This document shows positions 8,762-21,765 of a stretch of 64,000 nucleotides of DNA, piece after piece; position 1 is the stretch's first letter; each line of letters opens with the position of its first letter. The notes below the pieces were generated by a model. The model saw nothing but the letters and a program-made list of their open reading frames with translations, was not told the origin of the DNA and did no database searches. The stretch covers positions 155,250-219,249 of the forward strand of contig NZ_VOHJ01000001.1 in the NCBI RefSeq assembly GCF_007923255.1, given 5' to 3'. Position numbers and translations under genes: made by a program. The DNA comes from Vulcaniibacterium thermophilum (GTDB lineage: Bacteria > Pseudomonadota > Gammaproteobacteria > Xanthomonadales > Xanthomonadaceae).

Positions 8762-10044
8762 GGCGCGGCGTCGCCCAGTTCGATCTCCACGCCTTCCAGC
8801 GTCGCGCCTGCGACCTCCAGCCGCGGCGCGCGCAGGCGGCCGTCGAGCGGCGGCAGCGGCGATTGCGTCAGGCCCGCATCCAGCCAATCCAGCACCGCCG
8901 GCAGGCGGAAGCGGGCGTCGAAGGTGGCGGCGTCGCGCGCCAGGTGCAGCTCGACCGGCGCGGCGAGGTCGGTCGGGCCGGCATAGCGCAGCGCGAACGG
9001 CAGCGGCGCATCCGATGGCCCGACCGGCGCGGGCAGCGCCGGCCAGGTGTCGGGCCAGTCGGCGAGCGCGCCTCGCAGGTCCAGCCGCAGCGTCTCGCCG
9101 ACACCGAGCGCGCCGCGCGCGCGCAGCACCGGCATCAGCGCGGGAGCGACGCCCTCCTGCGGGCGCAGCGCGATCGTCGCCGGTTCCATCGCAAGCCTCC
9201 CGTCGGCGAACGCGAGCGGCCCGTACGCCCCCACGCGGAACGGAACCGTCGCCTCGTGCGCGAGGTAGCGCGCGGCCACGCCGAGGCGCAGCGGGCGCAC
9301 GGCGAAACCGCCGTCGGCCGCGTGCAGCGCGCCGCTCGCCGTCAGCCAGGCCGGCATCGCCCAGGTCGCGGTTTCCACGCGCACCGTGCCGTCGAGCCGC
9401 ACGGGCGTCGGCAGAGTCGCGCGATCCACCCGGCCCTCGAGCGCGAAGTCGGCCGCCAGCGCGCCGCCCACGTAGCGCCCGCGCACCTCGCCCTCGAGCG
9501 CGAGGTCGCCGCCGTAGCGCGGCACGTCGAGGGTGATGCCCTCCACGCGCCAGCCTTCGCCGCGCAGTACGCCGTGCTCGACCGCAAGGCCGTCGGTGAG
9601 GACGAACACGCGTCCGGGCTCGGTCGGAGGGCGCGCGGCCAGCCAGCGTTGCAGCGCGGGAAGGTCGATCTCCGGCGCGTCCAGTTCGATCCGTGTCACC
9701 ACCAGCGGCGCGCCGCGCGTGCGCAGCGTGCGCCACGGCAGTTCGACGTGGACGCGACGGGCGCGCAGCAGCGGCACCGACTCGCCGGGCCGGCGCGCGA
9801 CCACCTCGCGCAGCGTGATGCTCGGCGCGCCGCGCCAGGTGTACTCGCTGACGCCTTCGGCGGTGATCGCAAGATCCAGCGCCTTGCCGAGCTGCGCCAC
9901 CACCAGCCCGGCGACCTGCGGCGGCCGCGTCAACCAGACCAGCGCGAGCGCCAGCGCGGCGAGCAGCAGCGCGAGCGCGATCCAGCGCCGGCGCGGGCGC
10001 GGGCGGTCGGGTCCGGCGTCGCGGGCGGGCGCGTCGGGATGCAC
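8758..10044 (-). CDS. AsmA-like inner-membrane-anchored protein
   Basis: 428 aa from a GTG at 10044, the first plausible start after the ftsY stop 10 bases earlier. An Arg-rich N-terminus (RPRPRRRW) precedes one membrane segment (IALALLLAALALALVWL); the rest is predicted periplasmic and rich in short beta strands with Leu/Arg alternation, ending in EGVEIELGDAAP. The region just after the membrane helix, with LREVVARRPGESVPLLRARR and later LVVTRIELDAPEIDLPAL, resembles AsmA-family N-terminal domains, which act in lipid transport and envelope integrity. That assignment is by pattern only. It overlaps the mutY start by 4 bases. Confidence 0.75.
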   Translation of the reverse strand: MHPDAPARDAGPDRPRPRRRWIALALLLAALALALVWLTRPPQVAGLVVAQLGKALDLAITAEGVSEYTWRGAPSITLREVVARRPGESVPLLRARRVHVELPWRTLRTRGAPLVVTRIELDAPEIDLPALQRWLAARPPTEPGRVFVLTDGLAVEHGVLRGEGWRVEGITLDVPRYGGDLALEGEVRGRYVGGALAADFALEGRVDRATLPTPVRLDGTVRVETATWAMPAWLTASGALHAADGGFAVRPLRLGVAARYLAHEATVPFRVGAYGPLAFADGRLAMEPATIALRPQEGVAPALMPVLRARGALGVGETLRLDLRGALADWPDTWPALPAPVGPSDAPLPFALRYAGPTDLAAPVELHLARDAATFDARFRLPAVLDWLDAGLTQSPLPPLDGRLRAPRLEVAGATLEGVEIELGDAAP

Positions 10045-10054
10045 GGATCGGGGA

Positions 10055-11290
10055 TCAGCCGCCGTTGCCGAGCGCTTCCGGCAGCAGCGCGTCGACGAAC
10101 GCTTCGGCGTCGAACACGCGCAGGTCTTCCGGCCGCTCGCCGATCCCCGCGAACCGGATCGGGATGCCGAACTCGCGCGCCAGCGCGAACAGCACGCCGC
10201 CCTTGGCGGTGCCGTCGAGCTTGGTGACGACCAGGCCGGTGACGTTGACCGCGGCATGGAACTGGCGAAGCTGCGAGATCGCGTTCTGCCCGGTGGTGCC
10301 GTCGAGCACCATCAGCACCTCGTGCGGTGCGGCCGGATCGAGCTTGCCGAGCACGCGGCGGATCTTGCCCAGCTCGGCCATCAGACCCTGCTGGGTGTGG
10401 AGGCGGCCGGCGGTGTCGGCGATCAGCACCTCGGTGCCGCGCGCCCTGGCCGCCTGCAGCGCATCGAACGCGACCGAGGCGGCGTCGGCGTTCTGGCCCT
10501 GGGCGACGACCGGCACCCCGTTGCGTTCGCCCCACGCCTGCAGTTGCGCGACCGCAGCGGCGCGGAAGGTGTCGCCCGCGGCCAGCATCAGCGAGCGGCC
10601 TTCGCTGCGGAACCGGTGCGCCAGCTTGCCGATGGTGGTGGTCTTGCCGACGCCGTTGACGCCGACGGTGAGGATCACGAACGGCCGCGCCTGCGCATCG
10701 ATCGCCAGCGGCCGGGCCACCGGCGCGAGCATCGACACCAGCTCGGCGCGCAACGCCGCAAGCAGCGCGTTGGCGTCGGCGAACTCGCGCGCCTTCATCC
10801 GCTTGCGCAGCGTCTCGACCAGTTGCGTGGTCGCGGCGACGCCGACGTCGGCGGTGATCAGCGCGGTTTCGATCTCGTCGAGCAGATCGTCGTCGAGCTT
10901 CGGATTGCGCGAGAACAGGCCGGCGAACGTGCGCGCGAATGCGGTGCCGCGCAGCCGCTCGCGCCAGCCCGGCTTGCCGGGCGCGGCCGGGGCGGCTGCA
11001 GCTTCGGGAGCGGGCGCGGGCGTGGGCTCGGACACGGTCGGCGCGATCGCGGCGACGTCCGGCGTCGCCGGCTGCGCGGGGGGCGGAGCGGCGGCGGGCG
11101 CGGAGCGCTCGGCCGCGGGCGCTGCGACCGCCGCGACGTCCTCGACCGGCGCCGCGGGCGCCGGCGCGGCAGGTTCGGATGCTTCGGCTGCCGGCGTATC
11201 GCGCTGCGCGTCCGGAAACGCGGCGGCGAGTTCCTCGATGCTGTAGCGACGCTCGCCTTCCGGCTTCTTGCGGCGGAAAAAACTGACCAT
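10055..11290 (-). CDS. ftsY: signal recognition particle receptor FtsY
   Basis: 411 aa. GTPase receptor that docks the SRP-ribosome complex at the Sec translocon. Residues 30-105 are an Ala/Pro-rich, acidic linker, the variable A domain. The NG domain follows: P-loop GVNGVGKTTTIGKLA from residue 210, DTAGRLHTQQGLMAEL (G3) and TKLDGTAKGG (G4). The N-terminal MVSFFRRKK is a basic membrane-contact stretch. It lies divergent from rsmD with only 65 bases between starts; in E. coli, rsmD and ftsY are also neighbours, though in one direction. secD and secF appear later in the window. Confidence 0.96.
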   Translation of the reverse strand: MVSFFRRKKPEGERRYSIEELAAAFPDAQRDTPAAEASEPAAPAPAAPVEDVAAVAAPAAERSAPAAAPPPAQPATPDVAAIAPTVSEPTPAPAPEAAAAPAAPGKPGWRERLRGTAFARTFAGLFSRNPKLDDDLLDEIETALITADVGVAATTQLVETLRKRMKAREFADANALLAALRAELVSMLAPVARPLAIDAQARPFVILTVGVNGVGKTTTIGKLAHRFRSEGRSLMLAAGDTFRAAAVAQLQAWGERNGVPVVAQGQNADAASVAFDALQAARARGTEVLIADTAGRLHTQQGLMAELGKIRRVLGKLDPAAPHEVLMVLDGTTGQNAISQLRQFHAAVNVTGLVVTKLDGTAKGGVLFALAREFGIPIRFAGIGERPEDLRVFDAEAFVDALLPEALGNGG

Positions 11291-11333
11291 CGAAGCGGAG
11301 GGGGACGATGGGGGAGAATGGCGGCAATGCTAA

Positions 11334-12494
<1,161 letters not shown>

Positions 12495-12518
12495 CCGACA
12501 AACCCGGGGACCGCATCC

Positions 12519-13019
12519 ATGAAGACTTCCATCCGCCTGCTGCTGATCGCCTGCCTCTCGCTGCCCGCGCTGGCCGCGTGCAAGAAGGAGGAGGCCCCCC
12601 AGAAAGTCGAGAAGGCGCCGCTGACCGCGCCGGCCAGCGCCGACGACGAGAAGGCGTGGGAGGCGTACGTGATCGACGTGGTGCAGCGCCGCGTCGAGGC
12701 CGACGGCCTCAACACCAACCCGTACGTCTACTTCCTGCCGCCGGAAAGCAAGCCGGGCTTCGAGGACGAGTACAACCGCCTGCTCGAGAAGGCCACCGCC
12801 GATGCCTCGCGCGGCATCACCGCCGGCAACATGCTCGTGTTCGCCTCGCCCTCGTCGGCGAAGATGGCCGACCTGGTGGTGGCGGCGTTCGCCAAGGCGC
12901 AGGAAGGCTCGATGAAGGGCGTGAAGCTGTACTTCATCGGCAAGCCCGAGGATAGCGAGCGCGTCAAGGCGGCGGTGTCGCCGGCCGGCGTCGACTACGC
13001 CTTCATCGAAGCGAAGTGA
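12519..13019 (+). CDS. predicted lipoprotein, unknown function
   Basis: 166 aa with a lipoprotein signal peptide: MKTSIRLLLIACLSLPALAAC, lipidation Cys at residue 21 (LAAC). The residue after the Cys is Lys, so the Asp inner-membrane retention signal is absent and outer membrane sorting is expected. The mature part starts charged (KKEEAPQKVEKAP) and then forms a soluble alpha/beta domain with YVYFLPPESKPGFEDEY and VKLYFIGKPEDSERVK. No family was recognised. It follows coaD by 24 bases and may be cotranscribed; a strong hairpin just after the stop probably ends the transcript. Confidence 0.85.
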   Translation: MKTSIRLLLIACLSLPALAACKKEEAPQKVEKAPLTAPASADDEKAWEAYVIDVVQRRVEADGLNTNPYVYFLPPESKPGFEDEYNRLLEKATADASRGITAGNMLVFASPSSAKMADLVVAAFAKAQEGSMKGVKLYFIGKPEDSERVKAAVSPAGVDYAFIEAK

Positions 13020-15412
<2,393 letters not shown>

Positions 15413-15476
15413 GCGGGTTTATCGGCGCGCGCCGATCGCCGATCATGTCGAAGGCGCTTTCGTAGGACGCATCGCG

Positions 15477-16363
<887 letters not shown>

Positions 16364-16367
<4 letters not shown>

Positions 16368-17098
16368 TCCCGCGGCACGGCGCGCTGCTGGCCGTGCTGC
16401 TCGCGCTGGCGCCGGCGGCGGCGGCGCAGACGCCCGGCGCTTCCGGCGGCGCGCAGCCGGTCGGCGAGCCGCAAGCGGGCGAGGTGCTGCGCGACCGCGA
16501 GTTCGGCGTGAGCGCGCGCGCCTTCGGCCTGCAGCGCGACGTCGAGATGTTCCAGTGGCGGCGCACGCCCTACGGGTACGTGCAGGAGTGGAGCGCGGGG
16601 GTGATCGCGTCCGACGCGTTCGACCCCGCCTATCGCAACCCCGACGAGATGCCGCTGCCCGGCCGCATCTGGTGGTCCCGGCAGGTGACGCTGGACGGGC
16701 GCCCGGTATCGCCCGACGTGCTGCGCGCGTTCGGCGAATGGCGCAGCTTCCGGCCCTCGTTCAGCCGCCTGCCGGCCAATCTCGCCGCGACCTTCCAGCC
16801 GGACGGCGACGGCCTCAGCAGCGCGGAGAACCCGTTGCGGCCGCAGATCGGCGATCTGCGCATCACCTGGCGCAGGCTCCACCTGCCGCCGCTGCGGGGC
16901 AAGGTGACGCTGCGCGACGGCGTCTGGGTACCGGTACCGACGCCGGAGGCCGCGCCGGCCGCCGCCTCGAGCCTGCCCGCGGCCGCGCCGGAGCCCGCCG
17001 GATGGCGCTGGCGCGGCTGGTACTGGTTGCCGCTCGCGCTCCTCGCCTTCGGCGGGGCGATGGCGCTGCGGCGCGGGCGGGGACGCCGCCCTCAGTGA
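16364..17098 (+). CDS. TMEM43-like membrane protein (short form)
   Basis: 244 aa with an N-terminal signal or anchor ([15 protein letters not shown]) and a C-terminal membrane helix ([17 protein letters not shown]) followed by an Arg-rich tail. The segments [32 protein letters not shown] and IGDLRITWR match the pattern of TMEM43 (DUF1625) proteins, which have a long extracytoplasmic domain between membrane helices. Typical members have more C-terminal helices, so this is a shortened version. Function in bacteria is unknown. It starts inside the MBL gene (ATGA) and its stop overlaps the convergent effector gene by 7 bases. Confidence 0.75.
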
Positions 17099-18495
17099 CC
17101 CATGACCATTCGCGCCGCCGAGGGAGCGTCCGGGGGGATCAGACGGTCTCGCGCCGGCTCCCGTGTCTGGACGAGGGACTCGGCGAGGACTTCGAGTTGC
17201 CGATAGCGTTCCTCCGCCGGCATCGCCAACGCCTCCCGCGTCGACATGTGCGTGCGGTTGGCCGCCGGATCGGGCGAAGCGGTCGGCCTGTCGCGCCATA
17301 GATGCACGATCTCGCCCGCCGCGTAGCGGTCGGTCGGCAGGTTGAAGGCCAGACGCAGCTCGTCGTCGGCGCCGAACCCGTTCGCCTTCGCCATGACCAG
17401 CGCGCTGGCGAGCAGCCGCTCGCTGTGTTCGTCCCAGCCCTTGCCGGCGGCCCGGTCGAGTTCGCGCACGCGGTCCTGCATCTTCACCCACAGCGCGTGA
17501 TCGGGATGGTCTGCATCGGCCGGCGTGCCGGCCACCATGCGTGACCGCGCCTCGTGCAGTTCCGGTGTGCGGCGAGGGGCGCTGCCGCGGAACTCGATAA
17601 GACGTGATCGTCCGTCGCTGATATCGACGATCTCGAACGGCGCCTCCGCTGCAAGCCTCATCGGCATCGCACGCAGCCGTTTGGCATCCAGGCCCAAGCG
17701 GGCGAGATCGATCCGGTTGTCGGTGACCGGCCGCAGTGGATCGTCGGCGCGCAGGGCCAATTCACGGTCGGCGATCAGCCGCATCGCGCTGGCGGCGTAG
17801 TGATGGCGGTAATGGGGGTTGGCGTCGAAGTGGCAGCGCGCGATCGCGGCCAGGTTCTCGGGGGTGGGGCGGACCGACTGGGTAGCGGGGTCGAAGGTGA
17901 CGCCGGGTTTGAAGCGATATCGATTGTCAGCGCCAATCTCAACACACGCCGAAGTCTGTCGTAGGCGTTCCGCAAGATCCACCTCAGTGACAGGACCATT
18001 GCCTTCGCGCCGGATGCGATCGGCCAGAGTGTTGATGCCGTCCAGCTCGGCCAATGCTTCCATCCGCCGTCCGAAAGCGATGTAGTCGCCGACGAAGGCG
18101 GTCCACTCGCGCGGCCCCTTGCTCTGCCCGAAAGCCTGCGCGCGATCCAGCATCCTGGCATCGAACCCGTTGATTTCGTCGAGCTGCAAGGCGTGGCGCG
18201 TTTCATGGGCCAGCACATCGACGACTTTGTCGAGGCTTTCCTGGTTGATCGGGGCGCCGAACAGGGCTGGGTGCAGCCTGATCTCGCGGTAGTGCGGGTC
18301 GTATTCGCCGTAAACCGTCGCACTGGGCGGCAACAGCCGAAACGAGGCCAGACGGCCGGTACGCATCGCCTCGGTCATCGCACGGTTCAGTTCGGGGGAG
18401 GCGCTTACCGCCTCGGCGATCATCCGCAACTGGTGTGCGTTGGCCCCTGCCCGCTGGAAGCGGTGGAACGGAGTGTCTACTCCCGGCCCGGTCAT
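17092..18495 (-). CDS. putative type IV secretion effector: zinc metallopeptidase with XVIPCD tail
   Basis: 467 aa, no signal peptide. Residues 97-101 are HETRH, an HExxH zinc site in VVDVLAHETRHALQLDE, with a plausible third ligand in MEALAELDG (E146 or E150). Residues about 328-438 resemble XVIPCD, the C-terminal signal of the Xanthomonadales antibacterial type IV system: DHPDHALWVKMQDRVRELD, then a Ser-Glu-Arg helix, a DDELRLAFNLP core, and a tail with MSTREALAMPAEERYRQLE. A lipoprotein gene overlaps its start by 4 bases, the usual immunity-then-effector order. The role (peptidase active in the target periplasm) is inferred. Secretion genes virB/virD4 are not in the window. Confidence 0.8.
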   Translation of the reverse strand: MTGPGVDTPFHRFQRAGANAHQLRMIAEAVSASPELNRAMTEAMRTGRLASFRLLPPSATVYGEYDPHYREIRLHPALFGAPINQESLDKVVDVLAHETRHALQLDEINGFDARMLDRAQAFGQSKGPREWTAFVGDYIAFGRRMEALAELDGINTLADRIRREGNGPVTEVDLAERLRQTSACVEIGADNRYRFKPGVTFDPATQSVRPTPENLAAIARCHFDANPHYRHHYAASAMRLIADRELALRADDPLRPVTDNRIDLARLGLDAKRLRAMPMRLAAEAPFEIVDISDGRSRLIEFRGSAPRRTPELHEARSRMVAGTPADADHPDHALWVKMQDRVRELDRAAGKGWDEHSERLLASALVMAKANGFGADDELRLAFNLPTDRYAAGEIVHLWRDRPTASPDPAANRTHMSTREALAMPAEERYRQLEVLAESLVQTREPARDRLIPPDAPSAARMVMGH

Positions 18496-19211
18496 CGCGC
18501 ACTCCCCTCAGCAGGGATAACGAAACTCATCACCACCCGATCGACGCAGGCCTCGTCGTAGTTGGCTTCATCCATCTCCTGCGGTCGCAGGAAGTAGTAG
18601 TACGTATTGAGAACGAGCGGAGGACGGCTGAAGGTCCAGGAGTACGCGCGATCCCCAGTGGCGGTGAGATTGCGCGCTTCGAAGCCCCGCGCCAGCAGTG
18701 CATCATGCAACTGGCGGAACGGGAAGGTGCAGGTCGGCGCAACCCCGTTTGAGCTGCTCAGCTCTGGAACGTAAACATCGAACGCGACCCTGCGATCCGC
18801 CTTCGAATAGGTCATAAGCTTGAAGGCGTAGTGCCAGCCGCCTGTGGTTCGGCCGGCGATCATGGTCATCCTGACCGAGCCATCGTGCTGCTGGAGCGGC
18901 AGTCCGATCGCCCGTTCGATATGGCCGCGATTGAGGTCGGTCTCGTCGCGCAGGCTGTCGATCAGGCCCATCAGCTTGCGCCACACCTGCTCCGGCGTTA
19001 GTTGGGGGCCATCGGGTGGTTCGGGAGTTGGCGGTCTGGTGTCGGGTGCGATCATGGGGCGTCCTTCCGTGGGCGTTGGGGTCGCAACCGGGACTGGCTC
19101 GAAGCGAGCCGCTTCAACATCAGGCGCACCGGCCGCTGTGCAAGCCGTGATCGCCAGGAGCATGCACAGCATCAGCCCGGCCTCGACCTTCAATGGGGTG
19201 CTATCGGGCAT
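18492..19211 (-). CDS. putative immunity lipoprotein for the type IV effector
   Basis: 239 aa. Lipoprotein signal with LAITAC, lipidation Cys at residue 24 and Thr after it, which predicts the outer membrane on the periplasmic side. A Pro/Thr-rich linker of about 40 residues precedes a folded domain beginning LTPEQVWRKLMGLIDSLRDE and including GWHYAFKLMTYSKADRRVAF and a late CVDRVVMSFVIP. No family was recognised. Position (upstream of and overlapping the effector by ATGA) and periplasmic lipidation both match known X-Tfi immunity proteins. G+C is visibly low: hand counts of the 60-base lines at 18541, 18601 and 18781 give 35, 36 and 35, against 49 at 17041. This suggests recent acquisition. 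Confidence 0.78.
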   Translation of the reverse strand: MPDSTPLKVEAGLMLCMLLAITACTAAGAPDVEAARFEPVPVATPTPTEGRPMIAPDTRPPTPEPPDGPQLTPEQVWRKLMGLIDSLRDETDLNRGHIERAIGLPLQQHDGSVRMTMIAGRTTGGWHYAFKLMTYSKADRRVAFDVYVPELSSSNGVAPTCTFPFRQLHDALLARGFEARNLTATGDRAYSWTFSRPPLVLNTYYYFLRPQEMDEANYDEACVDRVVMSFVIPAEGSAR

Positions 19212-19238
19212 GTCCTTGTGCCTTGCTCGGGTCAGGTC

Positions 19239-19269
19239 ATGGTAGGTGACGGAGGAACCCCATTGTCAA
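19239..19269 (-). promoter_or_regulatory. possible promoter of the immunity-effector operon
   Basis: On the minus strand TTGACA (19264-19269) and TACCAT (19239-19244) are good boxes, but the spacing is 19 bases, longer than the ideal 17. A transcript from here would have a short leader and an AAGGA just before the ATG at 19211. Plausible, not certain. Confidence 0.4.
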
Positions 19270-19451
19270 ACGCAGCGCCTTCGGCCTTGGCGTGGATCAG
19301 GCACGGCATCGGGTCACGATATGTCCGTCAGGCTGCGGAGGCGGCGGCGCTCACGACGCCGTCGTCGTACGGCCGGGCAGGGGCCTGCGCCCCGCCGCGA
19401 TCGCCTCGCCGGGGCGGAAACCGGGTGCGCCGCGCGTGCGGCCCTGCGCGC

Positions 19452-19694
19452 CTACCAGTCCGACCCGCACAGCACCTCGACGCCCTCGCGGCCGCCGATG
19501 GCGGTGCGCAACAGGGCGACCAGCGCGCCGGCTTCCGGGTGCTCGCGCTCGATGGCCTCCAGCGAGATCGCATCGACCCAGTAATCGTGGTCGTGCGGGC
19601 CTTCCTTCTCCAGCGCCGCGACCAGGATCGCGTGCTCCTCGGGCGTGATCACGCCGATCGGCGTACCGGTGTCCTTGTCGATGAGCTGGATCAT
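19452..19694 (-). CDS. small conserved-type hypothetical protein
   Basis: 80 aa, acidic, soluble, no signal peptide or membrane helix. It starts MIQLIDKDTGTPIGVITPEEH and ends GVEVLCGSDW, with one cysteine. The start is secure: GAGGAGG lies about 5 bases before the ATG. It follows the aminotransferase by 16 bases on the same strand, so the two are likely cotranscribed and under the same Lrp-type control. I recognise no domain. The 240 bases between it and the lipoprotein gene hold no convincing gene. Confidence 0.75.
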   Translation of the reverse strand: MIQLIDKDTGTPIGVITPEEHAILVAALEKEGPHDHDYWVDAISLEAIEREHPEAGALVALLRTAIGGREGVEVLCGSDW

Positions 19695-19710
19695 CGGGCC
19701 TCCTCGCCGG

Positions 19711-21210
19711 TCAGGCGGCGGCGGCCTGCTCCAGTCGCGGACCTTCGCGCAGGGCGCGGCCGACCATGCCCACCACCAGTTCCAATTCTTCGCTGGTGAT
19801 GGCGAAGTGCGGCGTGAAGCGCAGCGAATTCACGCCGCCGTGGATCACGCCGATGCCGCGCTCGCGCAGCCATTCCTCGATCGAGCCCGCGCCGTAGCAC
19901 TTGAACACGGGCGCCAGCTCGCAGGAGAACAGCAGCCCGGTGCCCTGGACCTTGGTGATCAGGCCGCCCGACTCGTTCTTCAGCGCCTCCAGGCGCTCGA
20001 TCGCCTCGCGGCCGCGTTCGCGGATGTTGGCGCGCAGTTCCGGGGTGAGTTGCGACAGCACCGCGGCCGCCACGTCCATCGCGCGCGGATTCGCGGTCAT
20101 GGTGTTGCCGTACACGCCCTTGCGGTACAGCGAGGCGGCGCGCTCGTTCACCGCCAGCACCGACAGCGGATACTGGCCGGCGTTGAGCGCCTTCGAGTAG
20201 GTCTCCATGTCGGGCGCGTCCAGGCCCTCGAAGCCCGGGTAGTCGACGATCGACAGCACGCCCTGCGCGCGCAGGCCGGCCTGGATCGAATCCACCAGCA
20301 GCAGCGTGCCGTGCTCGCGCGTCAGCTCGCGCGCGGCGGCGTAGAACTCGGGCGGCACGCTGCGGCCCGGATCGCCTTCGCCCATCACCGGCTCGAGGAA
20401 CATCGCCTCGATCGTGTACCCCTGCGTGTCCGCCTCGGCGAACGCCCGGCGCAACTGGTCGATGTCATACGGCTCGATGGTGATCAGCTCGCCCTCGCGG
20501 CGCATGAAGCTGGCGAGGTACTTCGCGTAGGTCGGCCGGGTGGAGTCCGAATACTGCGCCGGCAGCTCGGTGCGGCCGTGGAACGCGCCCTTGATGGCGA
20601 TGCGCTTCACCGCGCGGCCGGCGTGACGGCCGCCCGCCTCGATGTTCAGTCGGGTGTTGACGTCGGCGATGCGGCCGGCGAGCGAGACCGATTCCGAACC
20701 CGAGTTCAGGCACAGGAACGCCGCGTACGGGCAGCCGCCGCGGCTGTGGCCGATCTCGCGGCGCAGCGCGCGGGTGAGGCGGAGCTGGGCGAGGTTCGGC
20801 GTCATCACGTTCGCCATCGCTTGCGGACGCGCCATCGCCTCCAGCACCGGCGCCGGGGTGTGGCCGAAGCCGAGCATGCCGTAGCCGCCGGAGTCGTGGA
20901 TCACCGCGCCCTTGAGGGTCACGATCCACGGTCCGCGCGCGACCAGCGCGACGTACGGGTTGACGTTGTCGTCGGCGTAGAAATTGACGAAGTCGGCCTG
21001 CACCGCACGCATCTGGGCGTCCTCGTCGAGGTCGAGCAGGTCGGCGAACTCGGCGCGGATGCGCGCGTATTCGGCGGGAGCCGCCTCGATCGCCGCCGCA
21101 AGGTCGGGATCGCGCGCGGCGAACCGCAGCACGGTCGCATCGTCCAGACCGGACGTGCGCCGGCGGCCGGCATGGGCGCGCAGCGGGGCGAGCTTGTCGA
21201 GCAGGGTCAT
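19711..21210 (-). CDS. class III PLP-dependent aminotransferase
   Basis: 499 aa. Fold-type I enzyme of the acetylornithine/GABA aminotransferase class. LNSGSESVSLAGRIAD is the phosphate-binding glycine/serine region, LLLVDSIQAGLRAQG holds the PLP-contacting Asp, and METYSKALNAGQYPLSV contains the Schiff-base Lys. About 100 N-terminal residues precede the core. The substrate cannot be read from sequence; an omega-amino or dibasic amino acid is likely for this class. The ATG at 21210 has GGGAGG upstream, so a longer frame reaching 22029 was rejected. It is divergent from an Lrp/AsnC gene, its probable regulator. Confidence 0.88.
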   Translation of the reverse strand: MTLLDKLAPLRAHAGRRRTSGLDDATVLRFAARDPDLAAAIEAAPAEYARIRAEFADLLDLDEDAQMRAVQADFVNFYADDNVNPYVALVARGPWIVTLKGAVIHDSGGYGMLGFGHTPAPVLEAMARPQAMANVMTPNLAQLRLTRALRREIGHSRGGCPYAAFLCLNSGSESVSLAGRIADVNTRLNIEAGGRHAGRAVKRIAIKGAFHGRTELPAQYSDSTRPTYAKYLASFMRREGELITIEPYDIDQLRRAFAEADTQGYTIEAMFLEPVMGEGDPGRSVPPEFYAAARELTREHGTLLLVDSIQAGLRAQGVLSIVDYPGFEGLDAPDMETYSKALNAGQYPLSVLAVNERAASLYRKGVYGNTMTANPRAMDVAAAVLSQLTPELRANIRERGREAIERLEALKNESGGLITKVQGTGLLFSCELAPVFKCYGAGSIEEWLRERGIGVIHGGVNSLRFTPHFAITSEELELVVGMVGRALREGPRLEQAAAA

Positions 21211-21256
21211 GGCGTCCTCCCGGCGGAAAAAGGGGTATCGGCGTATTATCCGGAAC

Positions 21257-21291
21257 GATTCGTCGTTCGATAGCTGGCAATTGGACGAATC
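21257..21291. promoter_or_regulatory. candidate Lrp/AsnC operator in the divergent space
   Basis: GATTCGTC (21257-21264) and GACGAATC (21284-21291) are perfect inverted 8-mers 19 bases apart, in an AT-rich patch between the divergent aminotransferase and regulator genes. Further ATCGACGAAACG just before the regulator ATG repeats the half-site GACGAA. Arms, spacing and place fit an Lrp-type operator; binding is inferred. Confidence 0.55.
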
Positions 21292-21333
21292 AACGGACAA
21301 TTCCGTGCAGATCGACGAAACGAGGCGGCCAGA

Positions 21334-21765
21334 ATGCGACTTTCCGCGACCGACCGGCAACTGCTCGCGCTGCTGCGCGAGGACGCCCGCGCGCCGGTGG
21401 CCGAGCTCGCGCGCCGGCTGAAGCTGTCGCGCACGACGGTGCAGAGCCGGATCGAGCGCCTGCAGCGCGAGGGCGTGATCGCCGGCTACACCGTGCGCGT
21501 GCACGACGAGGCCGAACGCAGTTGGATCCGCGCCTGGATCATGATCACCGTGCTGCCCAAGCAGATGCCGGCGGTGGTGGAGGCGCTGCGGGCGATGCCG
21601 GAGGTGCGGTCGCTGCATTCGGTCAGCGGCCCGTTCGATCTGATCGCGCTGGGCACGGTGCCGACGGTGGGCGAGATGGACGAGCTGACCGATCGCATCG
21701 GCGCACTGGACGGCGTGGAGCGCACCACCTCGTCGATCGTCCTCTCCGCGAAGTTCGAGCGCTGA
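21334..21765 (+). CDS. Lrp/AsnC family transcriptional regulator
   Basis: 143 aa. N-terminal winged helix-turn-helix (ATDRQLLALLREDARAPVAELARRLKLSRTTVQSRIERL, family signature) followed by the ligand-binding RAM domain from about residue 68 (WIMITVLPKQMPAVVEALR). It is divergent from the aminotransferase with 123 bases between starts and an inverted repeat in the middle. It most likely senses an amino acid and controls that enzyme, and perhaps itself. The effector amino acid is unknown. Confidence 0.92.
   Translation: MRLSATDRQLLALLREDARAPVAELARRLKLSRTTVQSRIERLQREGVIAGYTVRVHDEAERSWIRAWIMITVLPKQMPAVVEALRAMPEVRSLHSVSGPFDLIALGTVPTVGEMDELTDRIGALDGVERTTSSIVLSAKFER

Noticed and set aside
19246..19648. 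Two overlapping plus-strand frames between the lipoprotein and the aminotransferase
   Set aside because: Arg/Pro-rich noise on the opposite strand of the 80-aa gene, no ribosome-binding site, no domain.
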